Assembly (NCBI RefSeq): GCF_024814355.1 | Contig: NZ_JANUXV010000001.1 | Coordinates: forward strand, 558,001-622,000 | Direction of reading: 5' to 3' | Source: Gleimia sp. 6138-11-ORH1 | Lineage (GTDB): Bacteria; Actinomycetota; Actinomycetes; Actinomycetales; Actinomycetaceae | DNA: 64,000 nt | Shown here: positions 29,575 through 38,614 of the stretch, one piece after another | How positions within the stretch are numbered: position 1 is the stretch's first letter | Layout of the letters: each line of letters opens with the position of its first letter | The notes under the pieces: model-generated | The model's input: only the letters and a program-made list of their open reading frames with translations | Told to the model about the DNA's origin: nothing | The model's database searches: none | Position numbers and translations under genes: made by a program

Positions 29575-29685
29575 AGCTTCTCCCATCCGGACTTTAACCG
29601 TCGGTACTGGACTTTCACCAGTTCAACCGCCGAAGCGGGTCGCGGACTTTAACCGCCGGTTCGGACTTACACCGACCCCGAAGCT
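29575..29685 (-). promoter_or_regulatory. FMN riboswitch (RFN element)
   Basis: The minus strand carries the conserved RFN blocks in order: CTTCGGGGTCGGTG, GTCCGAACCGGCGGTTAAAG, GTCCGCGACCCGC, a variable hairpin, GGTTGAACTGGTGAAAGTCC, AGTACCGACGG, and TTAAAGTCCGGATGGGAGAAG. The P1 stem AGCTTC/GAAGCT closes it. It lies about 75 nt before ribX. Known function: FMN binding represses downstream riboflavin transport or synthesis genes. Confidence 0.95.
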
Positions 29686-29778
29686 GACAGTTTTAAGTAT
29701 AGCTTATTTTCTCTGGCAGCTTCTTACCCCCTGAGCGTGTGCGGGACTTATTTACAGTAAGGCTCAGTAGGACGGTGG

Positions 29779-30453
29779 TTAATGTTGGCACCCATTAGCT
29801 AAAGCACGAAGTGTTTCTACCTCTGCATAAGCGTCCTCGGCCCGAAAAACTGCAGAACCCGCCACGAAAACATCCGCCCCCGCCTCTGCAGCTAAGGTGA
29901 TATTCGCCTGAGAAATTCCCCCGTCTACCTGGATGGCTAAATCAATCTGCCGACTGTTAGCAGCTTCGCGAACGCGCCGGATTTTTGCCAACTGGGATTC
30001 TAAGAAGGCCTGCCCCCCAAAACCTGGTTCAACGGTCATCACTAAAATCATGTCGAATTCAGTTAGCAGATCAACGTAATCGTGAATATCCGTAGTGGGT
30101 TTTAGCCCCAGTCCGGCTTTTGCCCCCAGACGGCGCAGTTCCCGTGCTAATCGGATTGGGGCGTGCGCTGCCTCAGCGTGGAAGGTAACTGAAGCACTAC
30201 CGGCTTCTGCATAGGCCGGTGCCCACCGATCCGGATCAGCAATCATCAGATGCGCATCAACTGGAAGAATCTGCTGCGCAATCACCGCTTCTACAACGGG
30301 AAGCCCCCAGGTGAGGTTTGGCACGAAGTGATTGTCCATCACATCTACGTGTGCGAAATCAGCGTTGCGGATCTTATTTAATTCACTGGTCAGATTGGCA
30401 ATATCACAGTTAAGAATCGAGGGGGATATAGTTACCGGTTTAATAGCAGACAT
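29779..30453 (-). CDS. rpe: Ribulose-phosphate 3-epimerase
   Basis: TIM-barrel enzyme of 224 residues, interconverting ribulose-5-phosphate and xylulose-5-phosphate in the pentose phosphate pathway. Motifs: ISPSILNCDIANL at the start, FAHVDVMDNHFVPNLTWG (metal-binding His and Asp), VDAHLMIADPD, VMTVEPGFGGQAF and IQVDGGISQANI, all in family order. It ends a long co-directional run (gmk to rpe). Its start meets the rsmB stop at 30453. It shares the pathway with tkt at the window start. Confidence 0.95.
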   Translation of the reverse strand: MSAIKPVTISPSILNCDIANLTSELNKIRNADFAHVDVMDNHFVPNLTWGLPVVEAVIAQQILPVDAHLMIADPDRWAPAYAEAGSASVTFHAEAAHAPIRLARELRRLGAKAGLGLKPTTDIHDYVDLLTEFDMILVMTVEPGFGGQAFLESQLAKIRRVREAANSRQIDLAIQVDGGISQANITLAAEAGADVFVAGSAVFRAEDAYAEVETLRALANGCQH

Positions 30454-31913
30454 TATTTTACTTTCTTAATTAAACACAGGAACATCGCGTCAGTTTGATG
30501 TAGGTGTGGCCAAAGTTGGATGGTGTTACCGCTGCCAATTTCCGTAGCGGTAAGTTTAATCGGTTCCATCGCCACGGCTTCTACCGCTGCTTTAGTATTG
30601 AGGATTTCTATATCAGAACGGTCCGCAATCCGCTTAATCTGCGCGATAGTTTCCTGCTCGTGCGGTGAGCAGGTGACGTAGGCTAATACTCCCCCAATTT
30701 CGAGGGCGTCCAAGCCCGCGTCAAGTAGTTCCGCTTGCAACTTGCACAGCTGAATGACATCTGAGGGTTTGCGGTTCCAACGCGATTCTGGACGGCGACG
30801 CAACGAGCCTAAACCAGTACAGGGAGCGTCTAACATGATGCGACTAAATTTCCCGTGTTTGGCGATTTCCCTTCCGTCTCCTACAACTACTTCAACGTTA
30901 TCGAAAGGTCGCACAGTTTGTTCTACCAGCTGCGCCCGGTGAGCGGTCACCTCATTGGCCAGAAGGTCTACTCCATTAAGATCAGCATAGGCAGCTAAAA
31001 GACCCGCTTTTCCGCCGGGGCCAGCGCACATATCTAACCATTTAGTGTCTTCAGTAGCTATCTCGAGTTCTGCTAGAGCTGAAGCTACCAGTTGAGATCC
31101 TTCATCTTGGACTGAAGCCCGCCCATCGCGGATTGCATTCAATCGACCGGGATCTCCCTGGTTTAAAGCCACACCCCATTCAGAGTAGGTAGCTGGACGC
31201 GGTTCGGCTCGTAAATAACGGGCGGCATCATCAGCTAAATCAGCTGGGAGCACCTGCCCCGGGCGGGCGCACAGCATCACCTCAGGGTTGGTATTATTGG
31301 CTGCTAACAGTGCGGTTAGTTCTTTCGCTGGTAGCCCATGCGCTACCAGCGCTTGGGCGAAGGCTCTAACAATCCATTCAGGGTGAGAATACTGGATGGA
31401 AACGCGGGTGACATTTGCTTCAATCGCTTTAATGCGTCGTTCCCATTCACCCGGAGTGTGCTCTACCATCGCCCGAGCTACCCCGTTGACAAACTTTTCA
31501 ACCCCAAAACCACACATATACTTGGTCAGCTCAACTGATTCTGCTACGGCAGCGTGGTCAGGAACTCGCATATGTAGTATCTGGTGTCCGGTCATCCGTA
31601 AAATAACTCGAACTTCCGAATCTAAATCAGTTAGTTTCCGAGGCATACACTGTTCAATAACCCAATCAATCCGAGCTTGGTTGCGCAGTGAACCATAAAC
31701 TAATTCGGTGGCTAAAGCCGCGTCACGCAGGTCTAACTTAGCTTTTGAAAGCGCTGGGGGTAACGCAAGGTTTGCGAAAGCCTTATTGACCTCCACCTCA
31801 AGAAGTACTTCATAGGCAACTACACGAGCACGGGAAACTCGCAGGTTTCGGGTGCGCCCTCGAGATTCAGAAGTTGCTTTTCGAGCTTTATTTTCTTCCC
31901 AACTGGTGCTCAT
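30453..31913 (-). CDS. rsmB: 16S rRNA (cytosine-967-C5)-methyltransferase RsmB
   Basis: RsmB/Sun of 486 residues. An N-terminal NusB-like RNA-binding domain (about 25-165, RARVVAYEVLLEVEVNKAFANLAL) is followed by the SAM-dependent domain with LDMCAGPGGKAGLLAAYA, MLDAPCTGLGSLRRRPESRW (Cys) and YVTCSPHEQE (second, catalytic Cys). The basic N-terminal extension of about 25 residues is variable in the family. It overlaps the fmt gene by 4 bp and abuts rpe. The pair fmt-rsmB is conserved in many bacteria. Confidence 0.93.
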   Translation of the reverse strand: MSTSWEENKARKATSESRGRTRNLRVSRARVVAYEVLLEVEVNKAFANLALPPALSKAKLDLRDAALATELVYGSLRNQARIDWVIEQCMPRKLTDLDSEVRVILRMTGHQILHMRVPDHAAVAESVELTKYMCGFGVEKFVNGVARAMVEHTPGEWERRIKAIEANVTRVSIQYSHPEWIVRAFAQALVAHGLPAKELTALLAANNTNPEVMLCARPGQVLPADLADDAARYLRAEPRPATYSEWGVALNQGDPGRLNAIRDGRASVQDEGSQLVASALAELEIATEDTKWLDMCAGPGGKAGLLAAYADLNGVDLLANEVTAHRAQLVEQTVRPFDNVEVVVGDGREIAKHGKFSRIMLDAPCTGLGSLRRRPESRWNRKPSDVIQLCKLQAELLDAGLDALEIGGVLAYVTCSPHEQETIAQIKRIADRSDIEILNTKAAVEAVAMEPIKLTATEIGSGNTIQLWPHLHQTDAMFLCLIKKVK

Positions 31914-32896
31914 GCCATCTGCCCACTTTCATTTAAGATTGTCTTTGGTTCTAAACGAGCTCCGCGCGCCCAGGCAGCGGCTTCCATCATATTTTTCCCA
32001 GGTGGAGCAACTAAAAGCAGTTCAACGCTTCCAGCGCCAGTGCCCACCCAAACTTGTTTTTTAGTCACTAAAATCTCGCCCGCAGCTAAAGACTCGCCAG
32101 CTTGTGAAGCAGTGCCGATACCGGGGGTGTGCGCCGGCGGAGCACTCACTTTAGTAGCTAAGATTTTCAATTTTTTACCATCTGGTAAAAAAGCGAAAGC
32201 TCCCGGCGTGGGCGCACAGGCGCGCACCTGATTGTGAACTTCTGAAGCTGACTTAGTGAAATCCACCCACAGATCAGCGGCTTTAATCATCTTCGCATAG
32301 GTGGCGCCCTCTTCAGTTTGCGCGGTAGTTACGGCGGTACCGGCGGCGATTTGCGAAACTACTTCCACAACATCAGGGGCACCTATTTGGCTTAACTGAG
32401 TAAGAAAATCACCTGAGTTAATCTCTGCGGGAATCTCAACGGTACGAGAAAAGTAAACTGGGCCGGTGTCTAACCCTGCTTCTAACTGGAAAATATTGAT
32501 AGCAGTTTCTTTATCCCCAGCTGCAATGGCTCGCTGTACGGGGGCGGCGCCTCTCCAACGCGGCAATTTGGAAAAGTGCAGGTTAATCCAACCGTGTGGG
32601 AGCAGATCTAATATTTCTTGGGGAATAATTGCCCCATAGGCGACTACTACTCCGAGGTCAGCTTCAAGTGTTTCCAACTGTGCTTGAGCTTGAGCGGAAC
32701 GGAGGGAATCAGCTTCAATAATGGGTACGCCATGAGCTTGCGCTGCAACTGCAACTTCAGAAGGAACTAATGTTTTAGAACGCCCTTTTGGTTTTGCACT
32801 GCGCGTAAGCACTGCTACCACAGTATGTTCCGAAGCCATTAACGCTTCAAAAGTGGGAACTGCAACTTCAGGTGTACCGGCAAAAATAATCTTCAC
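31910..32896 (-). CDS. fmt: Methionyl-tRNA formyltransferase
   Basis: Formylates initiator Met-tRNA using 10-formyltetrahydrofolate. The protein of 328 residues starts MKIIFAGTPEVAVPTFEAL and has the catalytic region GWINLHFSKLPRWRGAAPVQRAIAAGD, then ETAINIFQLEAGLDTGPVYF. The C-terminal OB-like domain begins near 210 (TYAKMIKAADLWVDF, VRACAPTPGAFAF). Length and order are standard. It overlaps rsmB downstream and follows priA by 53 bp. Confidence 0.95.
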   Translation of the reverse strand: MKIIFAGTPEVAVPTFEALMASEHTVVAVLTRSAKPKGRSKTLVPSEVAVAAQAHGVPIIEADSLRSAQAQAQLETLEADLGVVVAYGAIIPQEILDLLPHGWINLHFSKLPRWRGAAPVQRAIAAGDKETAINIFQLEAGLDTGPVYFSRTVEIPAEINSGDFLTQLSQIGAPDVVEVVSQIAAGTAVTTAQTEEGATYAKMIKAADLWVDFTKSASEVHNQVRACAPTPGAFAFLPDGKKLKILATKVSAPPAHTPGIGTASQAGESLAAGEILVTKKQVWVGTGAGSVELLLVAPPGKNMMEAAAWARGARLEPKTILNESGQMA

Positions 32897-32949
32897 TTAC
32901 CCAGTTTAACCTCAAATAATAGCGAAGCCTAACCACTCTAACGGGGATT

Positions 32950-35076
32950 TCACAAGAGATCACGGGGATTTACACGAATCGTCACCAATCCTTGCTTCTT
33001 TAGGGAGCGTTTCGTTTGTAACTGGCTGAGTATTTCAAGTAGTGCAGGGAGGTTTTCCCAACTGCTGCGCAGTAGTAACCGAGTTGGGTGGGGTCCAAAC
33101 ACTTTCGCGATGTCCTGCCCGTAGCGTCTAGTGGTGCCCAATATTTCCACCTGAGTAGAGGTCTTAATTTGGTTTAGGCTCTGGGTTAGTTCGGTGGTGT
33201 ATTCAAGGATGGTTTCTTCTGCTCCGTCAATAGCGATCATTACTTTAGCTGGAAAGAATCCTACTTCATTACGTTCAGCAAGAGTGAGTTTAGCCCATCC
33301 GACGGGGTCTTTGCGGATGAGTGCCTGGGCAAAGGCAATGTCGTTGATTCCCAGGATAGTTAGTTCTCCGCTGGTTTTGACCATGCCAAGTAGCCTGATC
33401 CACCGGCGCATAGCTTCTTCTAAAGCCCAAAGTTCTGGGCGGTTAGCCACTGCTTCACCGTCTAAAACCACGATTTGCGTGTATCCGCCAACTACGAAAG
33501 GTTCTGCCCCGGGAGTGGCGACAACTAGGCACGGCGTATGCGCTGGTAGGTCGGTGATTTGATGTTGGGCGTCTGCTTGAATAATTTTCACGGTGGGAAA
33601 GGCGCGTCCCAGTTCTTCAAAAGTTCGTTCTGAACCAAGTTGGATGGGTTTCCATTGGGTTTGGGAGCATTTGTGACAGTGCCAGCTGTACTGCGGATCC
33701 GCACACCAGGCGCAGCTTAGGGCGCCGTTTGCACTTACTCTGATTGGGCCTTGGCATTGGACACAGCGGGCAGTTTGCCTGCAGTTTGTGCAGCTTATGA
33801 TGCTTATCCATCCGCGCCGTGGTACTGATACTAGGACTGGGCCTTGGTTGAGCGCTTTGCGAATTTTGGTTTGGATGAAGGCGGGTAATCGTCCTTTGCC
33901 GGCTGATCCTTGGCGCTGTCTTTCATAGTGGTCGATTACTTGCACTATAGCGGTGTTTTTCCGGTATGCCTGGGGGATGGGCAGGAGCCAGTGTGCCCAG
34001 TTGCTTTCGGCCAGTGCGGTGGCTTGGATAGACGGGGCGGCTGAGGCGATTAGTAGGCTGGATTTTTCCAGATAGCTCCGTCTTAGGCTGATATCTAGGG
34101 TGCTTAAGTAGGGGGATTGTGGGTCGTGATGGCGACTGTCACCATCGTCAAAAATGACGATTCCGGCAAGTTTTGGCACGGGTTGGTAGGCCAGGCTCCG
34201 CGTCCCGATAATAATCGAATAGGCTCCCCCGGCAGCGGCGATGTATTTTTTGTACCGCTGGGCGGGAGAGTCGGTGCTTGAAATGGTGGCAGTTTTCAGT
34301 TCGCTTTGGTTTTCTGTTTGTAGCTGTGCCAGTTTTGCTTGAAATTGGGTTACTTGTCTGCTGGTGGGTAGGATTACTAGGATTGTTGCATCAGCGGTGC
34401 TGAGTGCCCAGTTGTAGATGGTAGTTATCAGTGCGGATTGACTGTAGAAATCACGGGTGGGAAAGTCTGTGGGGATGAGTTGCCAGATAGCTCTGACTGG
34501 GTTTTGTTGGTTGAGACTGTGTGCGAAGGCTGCTCCCCCCTGGTAGTTTTCCAAGGCTGGATTTTTTACGAGGGCGGTGTGGGAACTTTCTGCCGGTGTC
34601 TGCGCTTCTGTTTTGGAGGCTGTTTCAGGACTTTCTGCCGGTGTCTCAGGACTTTCTGCCAGAGTCTCAGGGGTGAATTCAGGTGAGGTTTCGGTTTGTG
34701 TTTGTAGTAGTTTTAGTCCGGCTTTTTCTCCGCCGGCGTGGCGCGGGGGGATCATTGCGGAAATGATTTTTACAACTGGAACGCAGTTGCGTCGGGCCAG
34801 GTCTTTAGCCAGTTCTAAGGCTTTGGGGGGCAGGACTATGCTGGTGCTGACGATTCTTTCAATAGATTGCAGTTTGCCGGGGAAATCGGTTTTATTAACG
34901 ACTTCAACTACCCAAGCTGAGTAGAGTTTTCCTGCGAAGCGGACACGTACTTGCATTCCTGGAGTGACGGTGAACTTTTCGGGGATGGTGTAGTCGAAAA
35001 GTTTATCTAAATGAGGTAACTCATTGTCGATGTAGACGCGGGCAATTGGTTGTCCGCCTGGGAATAAGGTGTCCAT
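32950..35076 (-). CDS. priA: PriA-like primosomal protein N', helicase motifs degenerate
   Basis: Replication restart protein homologue of 708 residues. The N-terminal DNA-binding domain (VYIDNELPHLDKLFDYTIPEKFTVTPGMQVRVRFAGKLYSAWVV) and the zinc-binding cysteines (CTNCRQTARCVQCQGPI, CAWCADPQYSWHCHKCSQTQW) are present. No GxTGSGKT Walker A is seen, and the DEEH box has become IVIFDDGDSRHHD. Actinobacterial PriA is known to lack ATPase motifs, so this is lineage-typical rather than decay. Residues about 130-170 form a low-complexity insert of repeated PETPAES-like units. The gene lies between metK and fmt, its conserved location. Confidence 0.88.
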   Translation of the reverse strand: MDTLFPGGQPIARVYIDNELPHLDKLFDYTIPEKFTVTPGMQVRVRFAGKLYSAWVVEVVNKTDFPGKLQSIERIVSTSIVLPPKALELAKDLARRNCVPVVKIISAMIPPRHAGGEKAGLKLLQTQTETSPEFTPETLAESPETPAESPETASKTEAQTPAESSHTALVKNPALENYQGGAAFAHSLNQQNPVRAIWQLIPTDFPTRDFYSQSALITTIYNWALSTADATILVILPTSRQVTQFQAKLAQLQTENQSELKTATISSTDSPAQRYKKYIAAAGGAYSIIIGTRSLAYQPVPKLAGIVIFDDGDSRHHDPQSPYLSTLDISLRRSYLEKSSLLIASAAPSIQATALAESNWAHWLLPIPQAYRKNTAIVQVIDHYERQRQGSAGKGRLPAFIQTKIRKALNQGPVLVSVPRRGWISIISCTNCRQTARCVQCQGPIRVSANGALSCAWCADPQYSWHCHKCSQTQWKPIQLGSERTFEELGRAFPTVKIIQADAQHQITDLPAHTPCLVVATPGAEPFVVGGYTQIVVLDGEAVANRPELWALEEAMRRWIRLLGMVKTSGELTILGINDIAFAQALIRKDPVGWAKLTLAERNEVGFFPAKVMIAIDGAEETILEYTTELTQSLNQIKTSTQVEILGTTRRYGQDIAKVFGPHPTRLLLRSSWENLPALLEILSQLQTKRSLKKQGLVTIRVNPRDLL

Positions 35077-35111
35077 CTTCTAATAATGACATAGTTTCTA
35101 ATTGTGCTTGT

Positions 35112-35147
35112 GGGCACTGCCGGTAAGTTATCTTGCTGGCAGTGCCC
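35112..35147. terminator. Strong hairpin between metK and priA
   Basis: A 16-bp stem, GGGCACTGCCGGTAAG with CTTGCTGGCAGTGCCC, closes a TTAT tetraloop (two G-T pairs). It lies in the 92-bp gap between the metK stop and the priA start. No T-run follows on the minus strand, so it may be a T-less terminator or an mRNA stabilising structure. Confidence 0.6.
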
Positions 35148-35168
35148 TTTGCGTTGGTTTTGTTGGGG

Positions 35169-36356
35169 TTAGCGAATGGCTGCGCGTAGTTCTTCGGCTT
35201 TGGAAGTATCTTCCCAGGTGAATCCGGAACGTCCGAAGTGCCCGTAGGCAGCGGTTTTTGCAAACCCTGGTTCTCTTAACTTTAGGTCGCGGATAATAGC
35301 TGATGGACGTAGATCGAATACTTCTGCGACTGCGCGGTTTAGGGCTTCTCTTGAAACGGTGCGGGTACCGTAGGTGTCAATCCAAAGGCCGACGGGTTCG
35401 GCACGCCCAATTGCGTAGGAAACTTGGAGTTCACATTTGGCGGCCAGTCCAGCTGCCACAATGTTTTTCGCAATCCATCGCAGGGCGTAGGATGCGGAAC
35501 GGTCTACTTTGGTAGCGTCTTTTCCTGAGAATGCGCCGCCTCCGTGGCGGGCGTAACCGCCGTAGGTGTCCACAATTAGTTTTCGTCCGGTAAGGCCTGT
35601 GTCGGCGGCAGGGCCACCGTAAACGAATCGCCCGGAGGGGTTGATGAGGAAACGTGTTTGGGAAAGGTCTAATCCATTTCCGTGTTCTGCCAAGACGGGT
35701 TTAATTACCAGTTCTCGCACGGCTTCGCGGATTTCTTCCAAGCTGATTGTTTCTGCGTGCTGGGTGGAGACTACTACTGTATCCAGAGCAACTGGAGTCC
35801 ACTCGTCGTATTGAATAGTCACCTGAGTTTTTCCGTCTGGGCGGAATTCAGGGACTTCGGTGCGGCGAACTTCTTCTAGTCGCTGAGCTAGTTGATGCGC
35901 TAAGGTAATTGGAACTGGCATTAGCTGTGGGTTGTCTGAGCAGGCGAATCCGAACATGATTCCCTGGTCGCCGGCTCCTTGGAGGGAAAGTTCATCCAAG
36001 GAGTTTTCTTCGCGGTTTTCTAAAGAGCGGTCTACTGACTGGGCGATGTCGGGTGACTGGGTGTGAATCAGGCTGGTGATTTTTACAGTTTCGGCATCGA
36101 ACCCTTCATTGGGATGGGTGTAGCCAATCTTGCGGATGGTGTCACGCACGATGGCTTCAACATCAAAGCTTCCGGCGCAGGTGACTTCTCCAGCTACTAC
36201 TACAGTGTCGGTAGTAACCAGGGTTTCTACCGCGACGCGAGCCATAGGGTCAGTGAGTAAGGCGGCGTCTAAAATAGCGTCAGAGATCTGGTCACTTACT
36301 TTATCTGGGTGGCCAGAGGTCACTGATTCGGAGCTAAATAGTCTGGAGCTTTTCAT
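35169..36356 (-). CDS. metK: S-adenosylmethionine synthase
   Basis: Makes S-adenosylmethionine from methionine and ATP. The 395-residue protein has [26 protein letters not shown] at the start, [15 protein letters not shown] in the middle, the phosphate-binding [23 protein letters not shown], and [21 protein letters not shown] near the end. All family motifs are intact. It follows coaBC by 20 bp on the same strand. SAM is used by the methyltransferases encoded nearby (rsmB, rlmC). Confidence 0.97.
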   Translation of the reverse strand: MKSSRLFSSESVTSGHPDKVSDQISDAILDAALLTDPMARVAVETLVTTDTVVVAGEVTCAGSFDVEAIVRDTIRKIGYTHPNEGFDAETVKITSLIHTQSPDIAQSVDRSLENREENSLDELSLQGAGDQGIMFGFACSDNPQLMPVPITLAHQLAQRLEEVRRTEVPEFRPDGKTQVTIQYDEWTPVALDTVVVSTQHAETISLEEIREAVRELVIKPVLAEHGNGLDLSQTRFLINPSGRFVYGGPAADTGLTGRKLIVDTYGGYARHGGGAFSGKDATKVDRSASYALRWIAKNIVAAGLAAKCELQVSYAIGRAEPVGLWIDTYGTRTVSREALNRAVAEVFDLRPSAIIRDLKLREPGFAKTAAYGHFGRSGFTWEDTSKAEELRAAIR

Positions 36357-36376
36357 TCTCTATTTTCTTTCTAGAG

Positions 36377-37657
36377 TTAAGAACGTTTCTTACGTGCGAA
36401 TACTGTTGCCACCAGGGCAGCCAGTTGCGGAGCGATTGCTGCTTTGCTTCCGGCGAATTTAGTGAGGGTAGTTCCCGTTGCGTCTAAGATAGTCAGCTGG
36501 GTTTGTACGTCACCGAAGCCGGTTTGCCGTCCTACTTGATTGACGGCCAGCAAGTCTGCTCCCTTCCGAATAGCTTTTTCGCGCCCATATTGGGCGACTT
36601 GTTCCGCGTTCCCTGTTTCCGCGGCGAAGCCGACGGTTATGAGGTGTGGGAAGCGGTTTACTGCGCTGGCTAATATATCGGGATTTTTAACCAGCTCGAG
36701 AGTGAGGGTTTCGTCCTCTCCCCCGGTTTTCTTTATTTTTTGTTCCGCGGTGTTAGCGGGACGAAAATCTGCTACTGCTGCTGCAAATACCCCGATTTGG
36801 CTTTGCGGGGCTATTTCCATCACTGCTTCGAACATTTCTTGTGCCGAGGGCGTATTGATAACGCAGGTTCCCGGGGGGATATCTACGTCGGTGAGATTTG
36901 CTCCGATGAGGGTTACCTCTGCCCCGAAAGTTTGGAAGGCTTTGGCGATTTCTACCCCAAATTTTCCGGTGGAACGATTTCCGATATAGCGTACTGGGTC
37001 GATCGCTTCATGGGTGCCCCCGGCGGTAATGAAAACTCTAATTCCTTTAAGCTGTTTTGTTGCAGTTTCTACCGGAACTGTTTCCGCAGCTGAATTAGAA
37101 GCGGTGGGTTTTTGGTAGAGGAAGTTAAAGATTTCTGCTGGTTCGGGAAGGCGTCCTTTTCCGAAATCTCCAGAGGATAGTTCCCCGGTTTCTGGTTCCA
37201 TAATCAGGTAGCCGCGTTCACGGAGTACTTGGAGGTTTTCTTGGGTGGCTGCATTTTCATACATTGCTGTATGCATTGCAGGGACTAAGACCACTGGGCA
37301 GGTGGCAGCTAAAATGGTGGTGGTGAGCAAATTGTCGGCTCTGCCACTGCGAATTTTAGCGAGTAAATCTGCCGTTGCTGGCGCGATTACAATAAGTTCT
37401 GCTTCGCGGGCTATTTCCACATGTTCTACATCTGCTGCGGAATCGAATACGCCGGTGACTACCGGCTGTCCGCTGAGAGCTTCCCAGGTGGTTTTACCAA
37501 CAAAGTTGAGACTATTTTCGGTTGGAATGACCCGCACCTGGTGTCCAGCTTTAATGAGGGCGCGCACCAGGTATGGAATCTTATAGGCGGCTATACCACC
37601 ACTAACCCCCACCACAATTCGGCGGGGGCTAGTAAGAAAGTCAGAAGCTAATTGCAA
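36377..37657 (-). CDS. coaBC: Bifunctional phosphopantothenoylcysteine decarboxylase/synthetase
   Basis: Two-domain coenzyme A biosynthesis enzyme of 426 residues. The N-terminal CoaC flavoprotein (about 12-185) starts RRIVVGVSGGIAAYKIPYLVRAL and has VIAPATADLLAKIRSGRADNLLTTTILA. The C-terminal CoaB (about 205-420) has VFITAGGTHEAIDPVRYIGNRSTGKFG, VFAAAVADFRPA and LVKNPDIL. A 24-bp gap separates it from rpoZ upstream. The order gmk-rpoZ-coaBC-metK-priA-fmt is the normal actinobacterial one. Confidence 0.96.
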   Translation of the reverse strand: MQLASDFLTSPRRIVVGVSGGIAAYKIPYLVRALIKAGHQVRVIPTENSLNFVGKTTWEALSGQPVVTGVFDSAADVEHVEIAREAELIVIAPATADLLAKIRSGRADNLLTTTILAATCPVVLVPAMHTAMYENAATQENLQVLRERGYLIMEPETGELSSGDFGKGRLPEPAEIFNFLYQKPTASNSAAETVPVETATKQLKGIRVFITAGGTHEAIDPVRYIGNRSTGKFGVEIAKAFQTFGAEVTLIGANLTDVDIPPGTCVINTPSAQEMFEAVMEIAPQSQIGVFAAAVADFRPANTAEQKIKKTGGEDETLTLELVKNPDILASAVNRFPHLITVGFAAETGNAEQVAQYGREKAIRKGADLLAVNQVGRQTGFGDVQTQLTILDATGTTLTKFAGSKAAIAPQLAALVATVFARKKRS

Positions 37658-37681
37658 ACTGCTACTCTCAAAAATCAGCGG

Positions 37682-37942
37682 TTAGCGTTTTTCTTCCAGG
37701 ACCAGCAAACCTTCGTTGATTTCACGTAATGCGGTACCAAGTGGTTTGTCATCTGGTTCTACTGGAACTACGGGGCCTACGAACTGCACCATGTTGTTTT
37801 CCATCTGCAGGTTGTAAGCGTTGATCTGGCGAGCGCGACGAGCAGCGAAAACAACCAGAGCGTACTTTGAATCTACCTTATCCATCAGTTCATCGATTGG
37901 TGGATTAGTAATGCCTTCTGGCTTGGCAACAATTCCTGCCAT
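37682..37942 (-). CDS. rpoZ: RNA polymerase omega subunit
   Basis: An 86-residue protein matching omega: [37 protein letters not shown], with the helix that clamps the beta' C-terminus. The N-terminus [10 protein letters not shown] and the C-terminal [10 protein letters not shown]-like part ([17 protein letters not shown]) agree with actinobacterial omega. Located between gmk and coaBC as expected; 42 bp from the gmk stop. Confidence 0.95.
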   Translation of the reverse strand: MAGIVAKPEGITNPPIDELMDKVDSKYALVVFAARRARQINAYNLQMENNMVQFVGPVVPVEPDDKPLGTALREINEGLLVLEEKR

Positions 37943-37984
37943 GATTCCTCTTTCAGTACTGATTATTTGTTAACGCTTAGAATC

Positions 37985-38551
37985 TTACGCTAATTCAAGC
38001 AACTCGGCTAGTTCCGACACAGTGCGATCCACCTCATCATTGACGACAATGTGGTCGAATTCGTCTTTGGCTGCCAGTTCTAGTTTTGCTGTTTCCAGGC
38101 GACGCGTCATTTCTTCTGCTGACTCGGTTCCTCTCCCCTGGAGACGCTTAACCAGTTCTTCCCATGATGGTGGGGCGATGAAAATAAATAGGGCATCCGG
38201 CATTTGCTGGCGAACTTGTCGCACGCCTGCCAAGTCGATTTCTAAAATCGCCGGGACTCCCTGTGCCAGCTGCGCTTCGATGGGGGCTTTCAAAGTACCG
38301 TACTTGTTGACTTTGTGGACGGTAGCCCATTCTAAGAACTCATCGCGTGCAATGGCGCCCTCGAAATCCTCATGGGAGAGGAAATGGTAGTCTTGCCCGT
38401 CGATTTCTCCCTCGCGCGGAGCCCGGGTGGTGGCTGAAACAGAAAGGTAGACGTGCGGGTATTTTTCTAAGAGGGCGCGCACTACAGTTCCTTTACCAAC
38501 TGCCGTGGGGCCGGCAATTACTGCCAGGCGAGGTTTCTTCTCAACGGACAT
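37985..38551 (-). CDS. gmk: Guanylate kinase
   Basis: Phosphorylates GMP to GDP. The 188-residue protein has the P-loop AVIAGPTAVGKGTVVRALLEKYP, SVSATTRAPREGEIDGQDYHFLSHEDF (GMP-binding) and LEIDLAGVRQVRQQMPDALFIFIAPPS. Length is typical. The gene usually follows pyrF and mihF in Actinobacteria; here about 6.8 kb of other genes separate it from pyrF. A tetranucleotide repeat lies about 30 bp upstream of its start. Confidence 0.96.
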   Translation of the reverse strand: MSVEKKPRLAVIAGPTAVGKGTVVRALLEKYPHVYLSVSATTRAPREGEIDGQDYHFLSHEDFEGAIARDEFLEWATVHKVNKYGTLKAPIEAQLAQGVPAILEIDLAGVRQVRQQMPDALFIFIAPPSWEELVKRLQGRGTESAEEMTRRLETAKLELAAKDEFDHIVVNDEVDRTVSELAELLELA

Positions 38552-38580
38552 AGAAATACCTTTTCTTTCGATACTACTTA

Positions 38581-38600
38581 AGGTAGGTAGGTAGGTAGGT
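38581..38600. repeat. Tetranucleotide tandem repeat (AGGT)5
   Basis: Five perfect AGGT units lie between the end of the 38615 gene and the start of gmk. It is the only tetranucleotide tandem repeat noticed in the window. Slippage here would change the spacing in the gmk upstream region, not a reading frame. Confidence 0.85.
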
Positions 38601-38614
38601 TTACGAGTTCTAGT

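Noticed and set aside
29575-29685. TPP (thiamine) riboswitch, suggested by the NMT1/THI5-like binding protein downstream
   Set aside because: The conserved blocks (GTCCGAACCGGCGG, GACGGTTAAAGTCCGGATGG) are those of the RFN/FMN element, not of the thi-box.
34438-34924. Plus-strand reading frames inside priA
   Set aside because: They overlap the conserved priA frame, are compositionally repetitive (mirror of the PETPAES-like insert) and match no family.
32950-35076. priA as a decaying pseudogene because of lost helicase motifs
   Set aside because: The frame is open over 708 codons and actinobacterial PriA is known to lack these motifs.
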